Source: Blastococcus sp. TF02A-26
Lineage (GTDB): Bacteria; Actinomycetota; Actinomycetes; Mycobacteriales; Geodermatophilaceae
Assembly (NCBI RefSeq): GCF_003319125.1
Contig: NZ_QOHG01000005.1
Location: 1 to 64,000 of the forward strand
Length of the DNA: 64,000 nucleotides
Direction: 5' to 3'
Under the pieces are notes generated by a model. That model saw nothing but the letters and a program-made list of their open reading frames with translations. It did not search any database and was not told the DNA's origin. Positions 19,057-27,750 of this stretch are shown piece by piece (within the stretch, counting starts at the first letter, position 1; every line of letters begins with the position of its first letter). The position numbers and the translations under genes were made by a program.

Positions 19057-19565
19057 GGGGCCACCGCCGCGGCGAGCTCGTCGGCGAAGCCCAGCCGGCC
19101 GGCGATGCGGGCGACCATCTCGTCGGCCCACAGGTCGTCGGCGGTCACGATCGGCCGGAGCTCGTCGGCCGGCAGCCCGTAGTCGGCCAGGAGGTCGAGG
19201 TCACCGCCGGGCCAGCCGGTCTCGTCGTCGTCGAACGCGCCCTCGGTGTCCACCGCGATGCCGTAGCGCTCGACCACCTCGCTGGCGAGCAGCCACTCCA
19301 GCATCGTGGCGTCGGAGATGAAGGCCCGCACCATGCCGCCGGGGCCGTGCCGCAGGACGACGAAGTAGAGCCGCGAGTCGACCACGACGACGAACGGGCC
19401 GGGCCACTCCTCGGCCCCGGGCTCGCCGAGGGCCCGCTCGAGCACGGGCAGCTCGTCCCCGGCGTCCTCGGCCAGCAGCTGCACGTGCCACGTCCCCCCG
19501 TTCCGGGCGACGCGCAGCGCGTAGCTGGCCGGGCCGGGCGGGGAGGAGGGGTCGGCGGAGGTCAT
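19053..19565 (-). CDS. tRNA adenosine deaminase-associated protein
   Basis: 170 residues of an actinobacterial family found next to tadA. Features are 'YALRVARNGGTWHVQLLAED' near the start and a Trp/Asp-rich C-terminal half ('WPGGDLDLLADYGLPADELRPIV'). The molecular role is unknown; association with TadA is by gene neighbourhood. The ATG at 19565 lies in a degenerate copy of the 33-bp tandem repeat. The frame stays open through the whole repeat array, so a longer protein starting further upstream cannot be excluded. Confidence 0.8.
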   Translation of the reverse strand: MTSADPSSPPGPASYALRVARNGGTWHVQLLAEDAGDELPVLERALGEPGAEEWPGPFVVVVDSRLYFVVLRHGPGGMVRAFISDATMLEWLLASEVVERYGIAVDTEGAFDDDETGWPGGDLDLLADYGLPADELRPIVTADDLWADEMVARIAGRLGFADELAAAVAP

Positions 19566-19590
19566 GGCACGCGGCGGAGGGGGAGCGTGT

Positions 19591-19722
19591 GGGACATGGC
19601 GCGCGGAGATGGGGGGAGCGCGTGGGACATGGCGCGCGGAGATGGGGGGAGCGCGTGGGACATGGCGCGCGGAGATGGGGGGAGCGCGTGGGACATGGCG
19701 CGCGGAGATGGGGGGAGCGCGT
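19591..19722. repeat. four perfect 33-bp tandem repeats (plus a degenerate copy)
   Basis: Units at 19591-19623, 19624-19656, 19657-19689 and 19690-19722 are identical. A degenerate fifth unit (about 19559-19590) covers the start codon of the TadA-associated gene, and a short partial (AGGTCAT) follows at 19723. Each unit contains GACATG after a GGGGGGAG run. On the minus strand it encodes an 11-residue repeat (RAPPISARHVP), and on the plus strand MARGDGGSAWD. It lies between divergently transcribed genes. Confidence 0.95.
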
Positions 19723-19728
19723 AGGTCA

Positions 19729-19734
19729 TAGCCT
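19729..19734 (+). promoter_or_regulatory. -10 box of a leaderless tyrA promoter
   Basis: TAGCCT ends six bases before the ATG of the prephenate dehydrogenase gene. The position expected for a -35 box falls in the last tandem repeat unit, so repeat number could affect this promoter. Confidence 0.5.
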
Positions 19735-19740
19735 CTGATC

Positions 19741-20667
19741 ATGGCCGACGCCGCGTTCCCGGTGCCCACGATGCCCGTCCCGCCGGTCGGGGTGGTGGGC
19801 CTGGGCCAGCTCGGCGGGTCGTTCGCCGCCGCACTCGTCGAGGCCGGCCGCGAGGTCACCGGGTGGGACGTCGACCCCGCCGCCCGGGACGCGGCCGCCG
19901 GGCGCGGGGTCCGCATCGGGACGGAGATGTCCGGGGTCGTCGTCCTCGCCGTGCCGGTCCCGGCGATGGCCACGGCGCTGGCCGGGGTCGCGGTCGACCC
20001 GACCGCCACGGTGACCGACCTCGGCTCGGTGAAGCTGCCGGTGCTGCGGACGGTCGGCGCCACCCTCGGGAACCGGTTCGTGGGCGGCCACCCCATGTGC
20101 GGCACGGAGCGCTCCGGCCACGCCGCGACCGATCCCGCTCTCTTCCGCGGCGCCCGGTGGGCGGTCTGCCTGGAGCCGGACACCGACCTGGCCCGGTGGC
20201 TGCGCGTCGCCGAGGTCGCGCTGGCCGTCGGCGCCGAGGTCGTGCCGGTCGCGGCCGCGGAGCACGACGACGCCGTCGCGGCGATCAGCCACGTGCCCCA
20301 CCTGCTGGCCGCGGCCCTGGCCGCCGCCGCGGGGCAGGCCGGGCCGCTGGCGCTCTCGCTGGCCGCCGGCAGCTTCCGCGACGGGACCCGCGTGGCGGCC
20401 AGCGACCCCGCACTGGTCACCGCCATGGTCGAGGACAACGCCGGGCCGACGGCCGCCGCGCTCGCCCGCGTCCAGGAGCAGCTCACCCGGCCCTGGCCCG
20501 AGCTGGTGGCCGCCGGCCACGCGGTCCGGGCGGCGGCGCCGGCCGGATCGCGCACGATCCGGGTGCCGCTCGAGCGGGCGGCGCTGCTGGCGCTGGGCCG
20601 GGCCGGGGGTGCCGTCACCCGGCGCCTGGCCGCCTTCGTGGAGGGCCGGCTGCCCGACACCCCCTGA
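19741..20667 (+). CDS. tyrA: prephenate dehydrogenase
   Basis: 308 residues. An N-terminal Rossmann domain with VVGLGQLGGS (about 15-24) and 'GWDVDP' binds NAD(P). 'GGHPMCGTERSGHAA' (about 116-130) is the conserved substrate loop with the catalytic His, and a helical dimerisation domain follows. The enzyme oxidises and decarboxylates prephenate to 4-hydroxyphenylpyruvate for tyrosine synthesis. No ACT domain is present, so feedback control would act elsewhere. Some actinobacterial members use arogenate. Confidence 0.92.
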   Translation: MADAAFPVPTMPVPPVGVVGLGQLGGSFAAALVEAGREVTGWDVDPAARDAAAGRGVRIGTEMSGVVVLAVPVPAMATALAGVAVDPTATVTDLGSVKLPVLRTVGATLGNRFVGGHPMCGTERSGHAATDPALFRGARWAVCLEPDTDLARWLRVAEVALAVGAEVVPVAAAEHDDAVAAISHVPHLLAAALAAAAGQAGPLALSLAAGSFRDGTRVAASDPALVTAMVEDNAGPTAAALARVQEQLTRPWPELVAAGHAVRAAAPAGSRTIRVPLERAALLALGRAGGAVTRRLAAFVEGRLPDTP

Positions 20668-20705
20668 CCGTTTCCCCGCCCGGCACCGCGGGCAGGGAGG
20701 CGATC

Positions 20706-20939
20706 ATGGACGAGAAGGACCTGCTGAGCCGCATCCACTCCCTGGTCGAGGAGGAGCACGCGCTCCGCGACAGCGGGGAGCACACCGACGAGCAGCGCTC
20801 GCGCATGAGCGAGCTCGAGGTCCAGCTGGACCAGTGCTGGGACCTGCTCCGCCAGCGGCGCGCGAAGCGGCAGTACGACGAGGACCCCGAGGAGGCCGAG
20901 GTGCGCCCCGCCTCGGAGGTCGAGGGCTACCTGCAGTAG
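20706..20939 (+). CDS. DUF2630 family protein
   Basis: 77 residues of the actinobacterial DUF2630 family. It has a heptad-like helical N-terminus ('LLSRIHSLVEEEHALRD'), an internal 'LDQCWDLLRQRRAKR' segment and an acidic tail. Function is unknown. The ATG follows GGGAGG. It lies 38 bases behind tyrA and may be cotranscribed with it, and it converges on the PucR gene. Confidence 0.85.
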   Translation: MDEKDLLSRIHSLVEEEHALRDSGEHTDEQRSRMSELEVQLDQCWDLLRQRRAKRQYDEDPEEAEVRPASEVEGYLQ

Positions 20940-20952
20940 CGGAGGGCCGCCG

Positions 20953-22167
20953 TCACGCGGCGGGGCGGGCCGCCGTCTGCAGTTGGGGCGCGATGAGCAG
21001 GGCGAGCTGCCACAGCAGCCGGGCCCTCGGGTCGGTGACCTTGCGCCCGGTCACCGACTCGATCCGCCGCAGCCGGTGCATGACCGTGTTGCGGTGGCAG
21101 TAGAGCTCGTCGGCCGCGCGGGTCGGTGAGCCGTCGGCGGCCAGGAACGCCGCGAGGGTCTCCAGCAGCACCGCCTGCTCGTCCTCCGGCAGCTCCAGCA
21201 GCCCGCCGAGGGACTGCCCCACCAGCCGCGAGCTGATCTCCGGGGAGTTGCTCAGCAGCGCCTCGGGCAGCCGGTCGTCGATCGTGACGACCTGGCGGGT
21301 GCCCACCGGCAGCGTGCGGGCAGCGGTGTCGGCCAGCCGGTAGGCGGTGGCCACCCCGGCGGCGCCCTCCACCTCCGCGGAGACGCCGACCGGCCCGGCG
21401 GCCATCGCCCGCAGCCAGCCCAGCACGTCGGTCGACCGGCGGGTGCCCAGCGCCACCACGCCCACCTGCGCGCCGGACCGCTCGCCCCACACCGAGCGGA
21501 CGCCGCGGCGCAGCAGACCGCCCGCGGGGTCCACCAGGCTGGCGGCGCCCTCCTGGTCCGGGATCGCGACGACGGCCAGCAGCCGGCCGGCGAGCGGCAT
21601 GCCGAGCAGCTCGGAGGCGGCACGGACGAACGCCGGGTCGCCGCCCCGGCCCTCCAGCAGCCCGTCGAGCACGTGGCTCCGGGCGGCCTCGTCGACCGAG
21701 TCCATCCGCCGCTGCTCCTCGCGGTAGCCCTCGGCGAGCGCCGCGCACTCCACGTCGTTGGTCCGCCAGACCGAGCCCGCCACCTCGACCAGGAGGGTGT
21801 CGTTCGCGGCGCCGGAGTCACGGGCGACGGCCAGCAGCGTCTCCCAGGTGATCTGCCCACCCAGCCGGTAGGCGCGCAGCACCGCCTCCAGCGGGATGCC
21901 CTGGGCGGCCCGCCGGCGGCCCACCTCGCGCGCCTCGGAGCAGTGCACCTCGCTCGTCCCGCCCGCCAGGCCCACCAGACTGCGGACGCCGCCGGCCAGA
22001 CCGGCCCGGCTGGACCGGCGCAGCTCGACCAGGTCCAGCTCGCGGTAGGCCGGCTCGGTCCGCAGCAGGACGTCGACCATGCGGTCCACCATCGCGTCCA
22101 CCTGGTCGAACATCTGTGGCGCGATCTGGCTCAGCCGGTCCGCCACCTCCGACGGGAACACGTGCAC
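20953..22167 (-). CDS. PucR/CdaR-type transcriptional regulator
   Basis: 404 residues. The N-terminal half resembles the RsbRD-type domain used by many actinobacterial PucR proteins. The C-terminal HTH_30 domain reads 'ADELYCHRNTVMHRLRRIESVTG' (about 350-372), the PucR/CdaR DNA-binding signature. These proteins usually activate a neighbouring catabolic or transport operon in response to a metabolite. GTG 22167 is chosen because GGGGAGG lies six bases upstream. It diverges from the liv operon over 180 bases and probably controls it. Confidence 0.88.
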   Translation of the reverse strand: MHVFPSEVADRLSQIAPQMFDQVDAMVDRMVDVLLRTEPAYRELDLVELRRSSRAGLAGGVRSLVGLAGGTSEVHCSEAREVGRRRAAQGIPLEAVLRAYRLGGQITWETLLAVARDSGAANDTLLVEVAGSVWRTNDVECAALAEGYREEQRRMDSVDEAARSHVLDGLLEGRGGDPAFVRAASELLGMPLAGRLLAVVAIPDQEGAASLVDPAGGLLRRGVRSVWGERSGAQVGVVALGTRRSTDVLGWLRAMAAGPVGVSAEVEGAAGVATAYRLADTAARTLPVGTRQVVTIDDRLPEALLSNSPEISSRLVGQSLGGLLELPEDEQAVLLETLAAFLAADGSPTRAADELYCHRNTVMHRLRRIESVTGRKVTDPRARLLWQLALLIAPQLQTAARPAA

Positions 22168-22302
22168 CGCCCACCTCCCCTGCCACGCTGCGCTGCGCAC
22201 AACCCCGGTCGTCCATCACTGTGCGTCGCGCCCATTGTGACCGTCACCACCGGCAGGCAATCTCCTGGGGACGTAGCCGTGACCCAATCGTCGCCGACCG
22301 CA

Positions 22303-22316
22303 CACCCGGTCGGGTG
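22303..22316. promoter_or_regulatory. 14-bp dyad in the pucR-liv divergent region
   Basis: CACCCG-GT-CGGGTG lies 32 bases before the livG start. It is the only clear dyad in the region (22168-22347) and is a candidate binding site for the divergent PucR-type protein. It might also be a simple hairpin. Confidence 0.35.
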
Positions 22317-22347
22317 ACCTCCTAGACCCCCGAGGAGATGTGGGCCC

Positions 22348-23238
22348 GTGGCGGAACCGCCGCACGACCGCACCGCCGATGGACCGGACCGGTCCCCCAC
22401 TGCCCGACTCGAGATGACGGGCATCAACGTCGCCTTCGGCGGTGTGACCGCCCTCGAGGACGTGTCCCTCACCGTCGAGCCGGGCCAGGTACACGGCCTG
22501 ATCGGCCCCAACGGGGCCGGCAAGACGACGATGTTCAACGTCGCCTGCGGGCTGGTGCGCCCCGACTCCGGGCGCATCACCTGGCGCGGAGAGGAGCTCC
22601 GCCGACTGCGCCCGGCCCAGCTGTCCAAGCTGGGCATCGCCCGCACGCTGCAGGGCGTCGGCCTGTTCCCCGGCATGACGGTCCTCGAGAACGTCATGGT
22701 CGGCGCGCACCGGCACGCCAAGGCCGGCTTCTTCTCCGCCCTGTTCGCCATCCCCACGGCGGACAAGGACGAGGAGCGGCTGCGCCGGCGCGCGCTGGAC
22801 GCGCTCGCCGAGCTGGACGCCGTCGAGTACGCCGGGCGCTACCCCGGCAGCCTCCCGTACCCGGTGCAGAAGCGGGTCGCACTCGCCCGTGCCCTGGTCG
22901 CCGACCCGGAGCTGCTGCTGCTCGACGAGCCGGCCAGCGGTCTGTCCGAGGACGAGATGCACGAGCTCGGCGAACTCATCCGCGTGCTCTGCAGCCGGAT
23001 GAGCGTGCTGCTGGTCGAGCACCACATGGACCTGGTCATGCGGGTCTGCGACCGGATCACCGTGCTCGACTCCGGCCGGCAGATCGCCGTCGGCACACCC
23101 GAGGAGATCCGCGCCGATCCCGCCGTCACCGAGGCCTACCTCGGCGACGACGTCGACGTCGACGCCGATGCCGCGGAGCTCGGCGGCCGGTCGGCCGCCC
23201 AGGTCCCCGCCAGCACCCAGGAGGGCCCCCGTGGCTGA
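22348..23238 (+). CDS. livG: branched-chain amino acid-type ABC transporter ATPase, LivG type
   Basis: 296 residues. Walker A is GPNGAGKTT (about 53-61), the Q-loop follows 'ARTLQGVGLFPGM', Walker B is LLLLDEPASGL and the switch His is in VEHHMD. The signature region reads 'SLPYPVQKRVALARAL', so the usual LSGGQ is replaced by LPYPVQ. This variation occurs in some HAAT-family ATPases. The family also imports urea, short amides and aromatic acids. GTG start behind GAGGAG. First gene of a five-gene operon. Confidence 0.9.
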   Translation: MAEPPHDRTADGPDRSPTARLEMTGINVAFGGVTALEDVSLTVEPGQVHGLIGPNGAGKTTMFNVACGLVRPDSGRITWRGEELRRLRPAQLSKLGIARTLQGVGLFPGMTVLENVMVGAHRHAKAGFFSALFAIPTADKDEERLRRRALDALAELDAVEYAGRYPGSLPYPVQKRVALARALVADPELLLLDEPASGLSEDEMHELGELIRVLCSRMSVLLVEHHMDLVMRVCDRITVLDSGRQIAVGTPEEIRADPAVTEAYLGDDVDVDADAAELGGRSAAQVPASTQEGPRG

Positions 23239-24016
23239 GCCGCACGGCGCCACCCGCTACGGCGGCGGCCGCCCGGACACCGCCGTAGCCGGCGGGACGA
23301 CGACGACCACCGCGCTGCTCGAGGTGCAGGGCCTGTCCACCTCCTACGGTCCCGTGCGCGCCCTCGACGGCGTCTCGCTGACCGCGGAGGCCGGCCGGAT
23401 CACCGCCGTCCTCGGTGCCAACGGCGCGGGCAAGACGACGCTGCTGCGCACGATCAGCGGACTGGTCCGCCCCACGTCCGGGAAGGTCCTGCTCGACGGC
23501 GAGGAGATCACCCGCGCGCCGGTCGAGGCCATGGTCCACAAGGGCATGGCGCACGTCCCGGAGGGTCGCGGCGTCATCGCCGAGCTGACGGTGGACGAGA
23601 ACCTGCGCGTCGGCTCGCTGTTCCGCGGCAAGGTCGGGCGCGAGGAGTTCGACCGGGTCTACGACCTGTTCCCGCGCATCGCGGAGCGACGGGACAACCC
23701 CGCGCACACGCTCTCCGGCGGTGAGCGGCAGATGCTCGTCGTCGGCCGCGCCCTGCTGGCCCGCCCGCGCATCCTGCTGCTCGACGAGCCCTCCCTGGGG
23801 CTCGCGCCGCGGATCGTGGCGCAGATCTTCGGGCTGGTGCGGCAGCTGGTCGACAGCGAGGGCCTGTCGGTCCTCCTCGTCGAGCAGAACGCCCGCAGCG
23901 CCCTGTCGGTGGCCGACACCGGCGTCGTCCTGAACCTCGGCCGGGTGGTCGTCACCGACGACGCCCGCGCCCTGGCCGCCGACGAGGACCTGCGCCATGC
24001 GTACCTCGGCTTCTGA
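23231..24016 (+). CDS. livF: branched-chain amino acid-type ABC transporter ATPase, LivF type
   Basis: 261 residues from a GTG that overlaps the livG stop by eight bases, with GGAGG upstream. Walker A is GANGAGKTT, the signature is LSGGERQML and Walker B is ILLLDEPSLGLAP. 'HVPEGRGVIAELTVDENL' is the LivF-specific region after the Q-loop. It forms the ATPase heterodimer with LivG on the LivH/LivM pore. A Thr/Gly-rich N-terminal stretch of about 30 residues precedes the domain. Confidence 0.92.
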   Translation: MAEPHGATRYGGGRPDTAVAGGTTTTTALLEVQGLSTSYGPVRALDGVSLTAEAGRITAVLGANGAGKTTLLRTISGLVRPTSGKVLLDGEEITRAPVEAMVHKGMAHVPEGRGVIAELTVDENLRVGSLFRGKVGREEFDRVYDLFPRIAERRDNPAHTLSGGERQMLVVGRALLARPRILLLDEPSLGLAPRIVAQIFGLVRQLVDSEGLSVLLVEQNARSALSVADTGVVLNLGRVVVTDDARALAADEDLRHAYLGF

Positions 24017-24049
24017 CCACTCGTCCGCATCGTCGAAGGCAGTCCACTA

Positions 24050-24934
24050 GTGGAGCAATTCCTCTTCCTCAGCCTCAGCGGGGTGATCGACGGGCTGGTC
24101 TACGCCGCCTTCGCCCTGGCGCTCGTGCTGATCTGGCGGTCCACCCGGATCGTGAACTTCGCGCAGGGTTCGATGGCCGCGGCGACCACGTTCATCGCCG
24201 TCGCCCTGATCGACAACGGGCTGTCCTACTGGCTCGCCCTGGTCGTGGCGCTGCTGTCGGGTCTCGTCCTCGGCGCGGTCATCGAGCGGGTGGTGGTCCG
24301 TCCGGTCGAGGGCGGCCCCGAGCTCAACGCCGTCATCGTGACCCTGGGTCTGTTCATCGCCATCCAGGGCGCGGTCGCGCTGATCTTCGGCGTCGACCAG
24401 CGCGCGTTCGTCCCGCCGGTGTCCAACCGCTTCTTCCAGGTCGGTGACGGCTTCACCCTGGGGCTGTCCAACAACGGGCTCTACACGCTCGCCGCGGTCC
24501 TGATCACGATGGTGCTGCTGATCGTCCTGTTCCGGTACACCCGGGTCGGCCTGGCGATGCGCGCCTCGGCGTTCGGCCAGGAGGTCGCCCGGCTGCTCGG
24601 TGTCCGGGTGGGCCGCATGCTCACCCTGGGCTGGGCGCTGGCCGCGGTGGTCGGCTCGCTGGCGGGCATCCTGATCGCCGGCGACGTCGCGTTCATCTCG
24701 CCGAACTTCATGGACACGCTGATCGTCTTCGGCTTCGTCGCCGCCGTCCTCGGCGGCCTCGACTCGCCGATCGGCGCCGTCGTCGGCGGCCTGCTCCTGG
24801 GCCTGGCGCTCAACTACGTGCGCGGCTACCTCGACGACTCGCTGCTCGGCATGGCCGCGCTGGTGATCCTCGTGGTGGTCCTCCTGGTGCGCCCCGGCGG
24901 CCTCTTCTCGACGACCCCCGCCCGGAGGGCATGA
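24050..24934 (+). CDS. livH: branched-chain amino acid-type ABC transporter permease, LivH type
   Basis: 294-residue membrane protein with about eight helices. 'GVIDGLVYAAFALALVLIWRSTRIVNFAQGSM' is the conserved LivH N-terminus, and 'RASAFGQEVARLLGV' is the cytoplasmic coupling loop. It forms half of the import pore with LivM. The start codon is GTG. Its end overlaps livM by ATGA. Confidence 0.93.
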   Translation: MEQFLFLSLSGVIDGLVYAAFALALVLIWRSTRIVNFAQGSMAAATTFIAVALIDNGLSYWLALVVALLSGLVLGAVIERVVVRPVEGGPELNAVIVTLGLFIAIQGAVALIFGVDQRAFVPPVSNRFFQVGDGFTLGLSNNGLYTLAAVLITMVLLIVLFRYTRVGLAMRASAFGQEVARLLGVRVGRMLTLGWALAAVVGSLAGILIAGDVAFISPNFMDTLIVFGFVAAVLGGLDSPIGAVVGGLLLGLALNYVRGYLDDSLLGMAALVILVVVLLVRPGGLFSTTPARRA

Positions 24935-26106
24935 CCGTGAGCGACACGCAGACCCCCGCGGGCACGCCCGGCGCCGCCTCGAGCGACGCCCCCTCGACCG
25001 CCACCGCCGCCGGCAACGCCTCGTCGGCGGCCGCCTCCAGTGGCCGCTCGTTCCTGCCCAAGAGCACCCTGCTGCGGCACCTGCTCGTCCTGGTGCTCTG
25101 CGCCGTCGGCGCCGTGGCCCTGCTCGAGCTCACCGAGCCCGGCACGAACGCGCAGATCAGCTCGGTCGCCTACTACGCCATCGCGGCCGGTGGCCTGACC
25201 CTGCTCACCGGTCTCAACGGGCAGATCTCCCTGGGCCACGGCGCGCTCATGGCCGTCGGCGCCTACACGACGGCGCTGCTGCTCGACGTGGACGAGGGCG
25301 AACCGCTCCCCCTGCCGCTGATCTTCCTGATCGCCGTCGCGGCGACCGCGCTCGTCGGTGCACTCGTCGGCGTCGCGGCCGCCCGCCTGCACGGCCCGTA
25401 CCTGGCCGGCGCGACGCTGGCCCTGGCGGTGGGCGTGCCCGGGCTGACGCTGTACTTCAAGGAGACCCTGGGCGGCGAGCAGGGCATCAACGTCCGCATC
25501 GAGCGGGCGCCCGACTGGTTCGACGAGGCCATCAACGCCATCTCGGGCGAGAACGGCAGCCAGACGAAGTGGCTGGCCTACATCTCCGTCGCCTGCCTGC
25601 TGCTCACCTACTTCCTGCTTGCGAACCTCATGCGCAGCCGGATGGGCCGGACCTGGCGGGCGGTGCGCGACCAGGAGGTGGCCGCCGAGCTGGCCGGGAT
25701 CTCGCTGGGCGCCTGGCGGATCCTCGCCTTCGTGGTCAGCGCCGCGGCAGCGGGGCTCGCCGGAGCGGTGCTGGCGATCGTGGTCCGGCTGGCCGCACCG
25801 GGGTCGTTCCTGCCGGTGCTCTCGCTGTCGCTGCTCACCGCGGTCGTCATCGGCGGTCTGGGCAGCCTCTTCGGCGCGCTGCTCGGCTCGGCGCTGCTGG
25901 TGTTCCTCCCGCGCTGGGCCAGCGACATCGGCCGGGACTCCTTCGACATCGCGTCCGCGCAGGCCTCGCAGGCCGCCTACGTCGTCTACGGCCTGCTGCT
26001 GGTGGCGGTCATGCTCTTCGCTCCCGCAGGGCTGGTCGGCACGGTCCGGCTGGCACTCCTCCGACGGCGGGCCGCGCGTGCGACCGCCCGAGCCGGCGGG
26101 AGGTGA
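24931..26106 (+). CDS. livM: branched-chain amino acid-type ABC transporter permease, LivM type
   Basis: 391 residues. An unusual Ala/Ser/Thr-rich cytoplasmic N-terminus of about 40 residues precedes about ten helices. 'LTGLNGQISLGHGALMAVGAY' is the LivM hallmark, and 'VRDQEVAAELAGISLGAWR' the coupling loop. It pairs with LivH. ATGA overlap with livH indicates coupled translation. Confidence 0.93.
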   Translation: MTVSDTQTPAGTPGAASSDAPSTATAAGNASSAAASSGRSFLPKSTLLRHLLVLVLCAVGAVALLELTEPGTNAQISSVAYYAIAAGGLTLLTGLNGQISLGHGALMAVGAYTTALLLDVDEGEPLPLPLIFLIAVAATALVGALVGVAAARLHGPYLAGATLALAVGVPGLTLYFKETLGGEQGINVRIERAPDWFDEAINAISGENGSQTKWLAYISVACLLLTYFLLANLMRSRMGRTWRAVRDQEVAAELAGISLGAWRILAFVVSAAAAGLAGAVLAIVVRLAAPGSFLPVLSLSLLTAVVIGGLGSLFGALLGSALLVFLPRWASDIGRDSFDIASAQASQAAYVVYGLLLVAVMLFAPAGLVGTVRLALLRRRAARATARAGGR

Positions 26107-26180
26107 GCCGCCACCACGAGACCGTCATCTCCCCCGTGGCCGGCATCCACCGCCGCCGCGCGCGCCGCATCCCCCAGTCT

Positions 26181-26200
26181 CCCGGGCAGAGCTGCCCGGG
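26181..26200 (+). other. hairpin in the livM-livK leader
   Basis: CCCGGGCAGAGCTGCCCGGG forms a compact stem-loop 20 bases before the livK start. As with the dpp operon, a structure next to the binding-protein gene may favour its own expression level through mRNA stability or partial termination. The rest of 26107-26219 shows nothing else. Confidence 0.45.
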
Positions 26201-26219
26201 CAACACACAAGGAGAACCC

Positions 26220-27581
26220 TTGACCCGAAACTCCCGACGCCTCGTGAGCTTCCTGGCCGCGGCGACGATCGCCTCCACCCTGGCCGCCTGTGGCGGCGAC
26301 GACGACGGTGGTGGCGGCGGCGGTGGCGGTGGCGGCGGCACCGCCGAGGACAACGAGGCCACCGATCCCGGCATGACCGAGGACACCGTCCTCATCGGTG
26401 CGCACTACCCGCTGACCGGCCCGGCCGCGCCCGGCTACAGCGAGATCCCGACCGGCGTCCAGGCGTACTTCGACTACGTCAACGCCAACGGCGGCGTCTA
26501 CGACCGCCAGATCGAGTGGCGGTACCTGGACGACGGCTACAACCCGACCAACACCGGTCAGGTCGTCAACCAGCTCGTCCTCGAGGACGAGATCTTCGCG
26601 ATGATGGGCGGGCTCGGGACGGCGACGCACAACGCCGCGCTCGACCTGCTCAACGGCGAGGGCGTCCCGGACTTCTTCGTCGCCTCGGGCTCGTCCCTCT
26701 GGGACAACCCCGAGGAGAACCCGTACACGTTCGGCTGGCAGACCGACTACGAGAGCGAGGGGAAGATCATCGGCCAGTACATCGCCGAGAACCTCCCCGA
26801 CGCCAAGGTCGGCCTCTTCCTCCAGGACGACGACTTCGGCGAGGACGGCGAGCGGGGCGTCCGCCAGTACCTGGACGACGACCAGATCGTCGAGGTGCAG
26901 ACCTACACCTCCGGCAACACCGACCTCGGCGCGCAGATCTCGGCGCTCCAGGCGTCGGGTGCCGACTTCGTGGTGGGCTTCAACACCCCGATCTACACCG
27001 CGCTGGCCCGGATCACCGCCCAGCAGCTGGGCTACGACCCGGAGTGGTTCGTCTCCAACGTCGGATCGGACCCGCAGCTGGTCGGCTCCCTGCTCGAGCG
27101 CTTCTCCCAGGGCGCGATCAGCGGTTCCGCTCCGCTGGAGGGCACGTACACCACGGACTACCTGCCGACGGTGGACGAGGTCGACAACCCCTGGGTCCAG
27201 CTCTTCCAGCAGGTGTGGGAGGAGTCCGGCCAGGAGGGCGAGCTCACCAACTTCCGCATCTACGGCATGTCGCAGGCCTACACGATGGTGCAGGCCCTGC
27301 AGGCGGCCGGCCGCAACCCGACCCGCGACGACCTCGTCGAGGCGCTCGAGGAGGCCGGTGGGGACTTCCAGGGTCCGGCGCTCGCTCCGTTCCGCTACTC
27401 CGCCGACCGGCACGCCGGCATCAGCGGCATGGCGGTCAGCCGGATCAACGCCGACGGCAGCGGCGAGGCGCTGACCCCGGTCCTGGTCACCGACGTCGGC
27501 GACGCGGAGATCGAGGAGTTCGACGGCGAGGCGTCCACCCCGCCGGAGAACGGCATCCCGGACGAGGAAGCCATCGGCTGA
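26220..27581 (+). CDS. livK: branched-chain amino acid-type ABC substrate-binding lipoprotein
   Basis: 453 residues. A TTG start at 26220 is set by AAGGAG six bases upstream and by the signal peptide that follows immediately (lipobox LAAC). A Gly/Asp linker leads to a periplasmic-binding type 1 domain ('DTVLIGAHYPLTGPAAPGYSEI', then 'KVGLFLQDDDFGEDGERGV'). Homologues bind amino acids, amides or aromatic acids. The ligand here is unknown, but the PucR neighbour hints at a catabolic substrate. Confidence 0.9.
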   Translation: MTRNSRRLVSFLAAATIASTLAACGGDDDGGGGGGGGGGGTAEDNEATDPGMTEDTVLIGAHYPLTGPAAPGYSEIPTGVQAYFDYVNANGGVYDRQIEWRYLDDGYNPTNTGQVVNQLVLEDEIFAMMGGLGTATHNAALDLLNGEGVPDFFVASGSSLWDNPEENPYTFGWQTDYESEGKIIGQYIAENLPDAKVGLFLQDDDFGEDGERGVRQYLDDDQIVEVQTYTSGNTDLGAQISALQASGADFVVGFNTPIYTALARITAQQLGYDPEWFVSNVGSDPQLVGSLLERFSQGAISGSAPLEGTYTTDYLPTVDEVDNPWVQLFQQVWEESGQEGELTNFRIYGMSQAYTMVQALQAAGRNPTRDDLVEALEEAGGDFQGPALAPFRYSADRHAGISGMAVSRINADGSGEALTPVLVTDVGDAEIEEFDGEASTPPENGIPDEEAIG

Positions 27582-27597
27582 TCACCTCCTCGTAGCA

Positions 27598-27638
27598 CCG
27601 GCGGCCGCCGGTCCCCTCGTGGGACCGGCGGCCGTCGG
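27598..27638 (+). terminator. terminator hairpin of the liv operon
   Basis: CCGGCGGCCGCCGGTCCC (27598-27615) pairs almost fully with GGGACCGGCGGCCGTCGG (27621-27638), 16 bases after the livK stop. Confidence 0.8.
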
Positions 27639-27750
27639 CGTTCCGGCGCAGGAACACTTCAAGGGCTGAGTGTGTGGCCGTCCCGCCGCCGGGTAGGAGA
27701 CCGGGGACGCGCCAGCGGAGCGCGTCGGCTGCGGCCCGAGGAGATCCGAG

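Noticed and set aside
19559-19730. CRISPR-like array
   Set aside because: The repeats are directly adjacent with no unique spacers and no cas genes are present. It is a simple tandem repeat.
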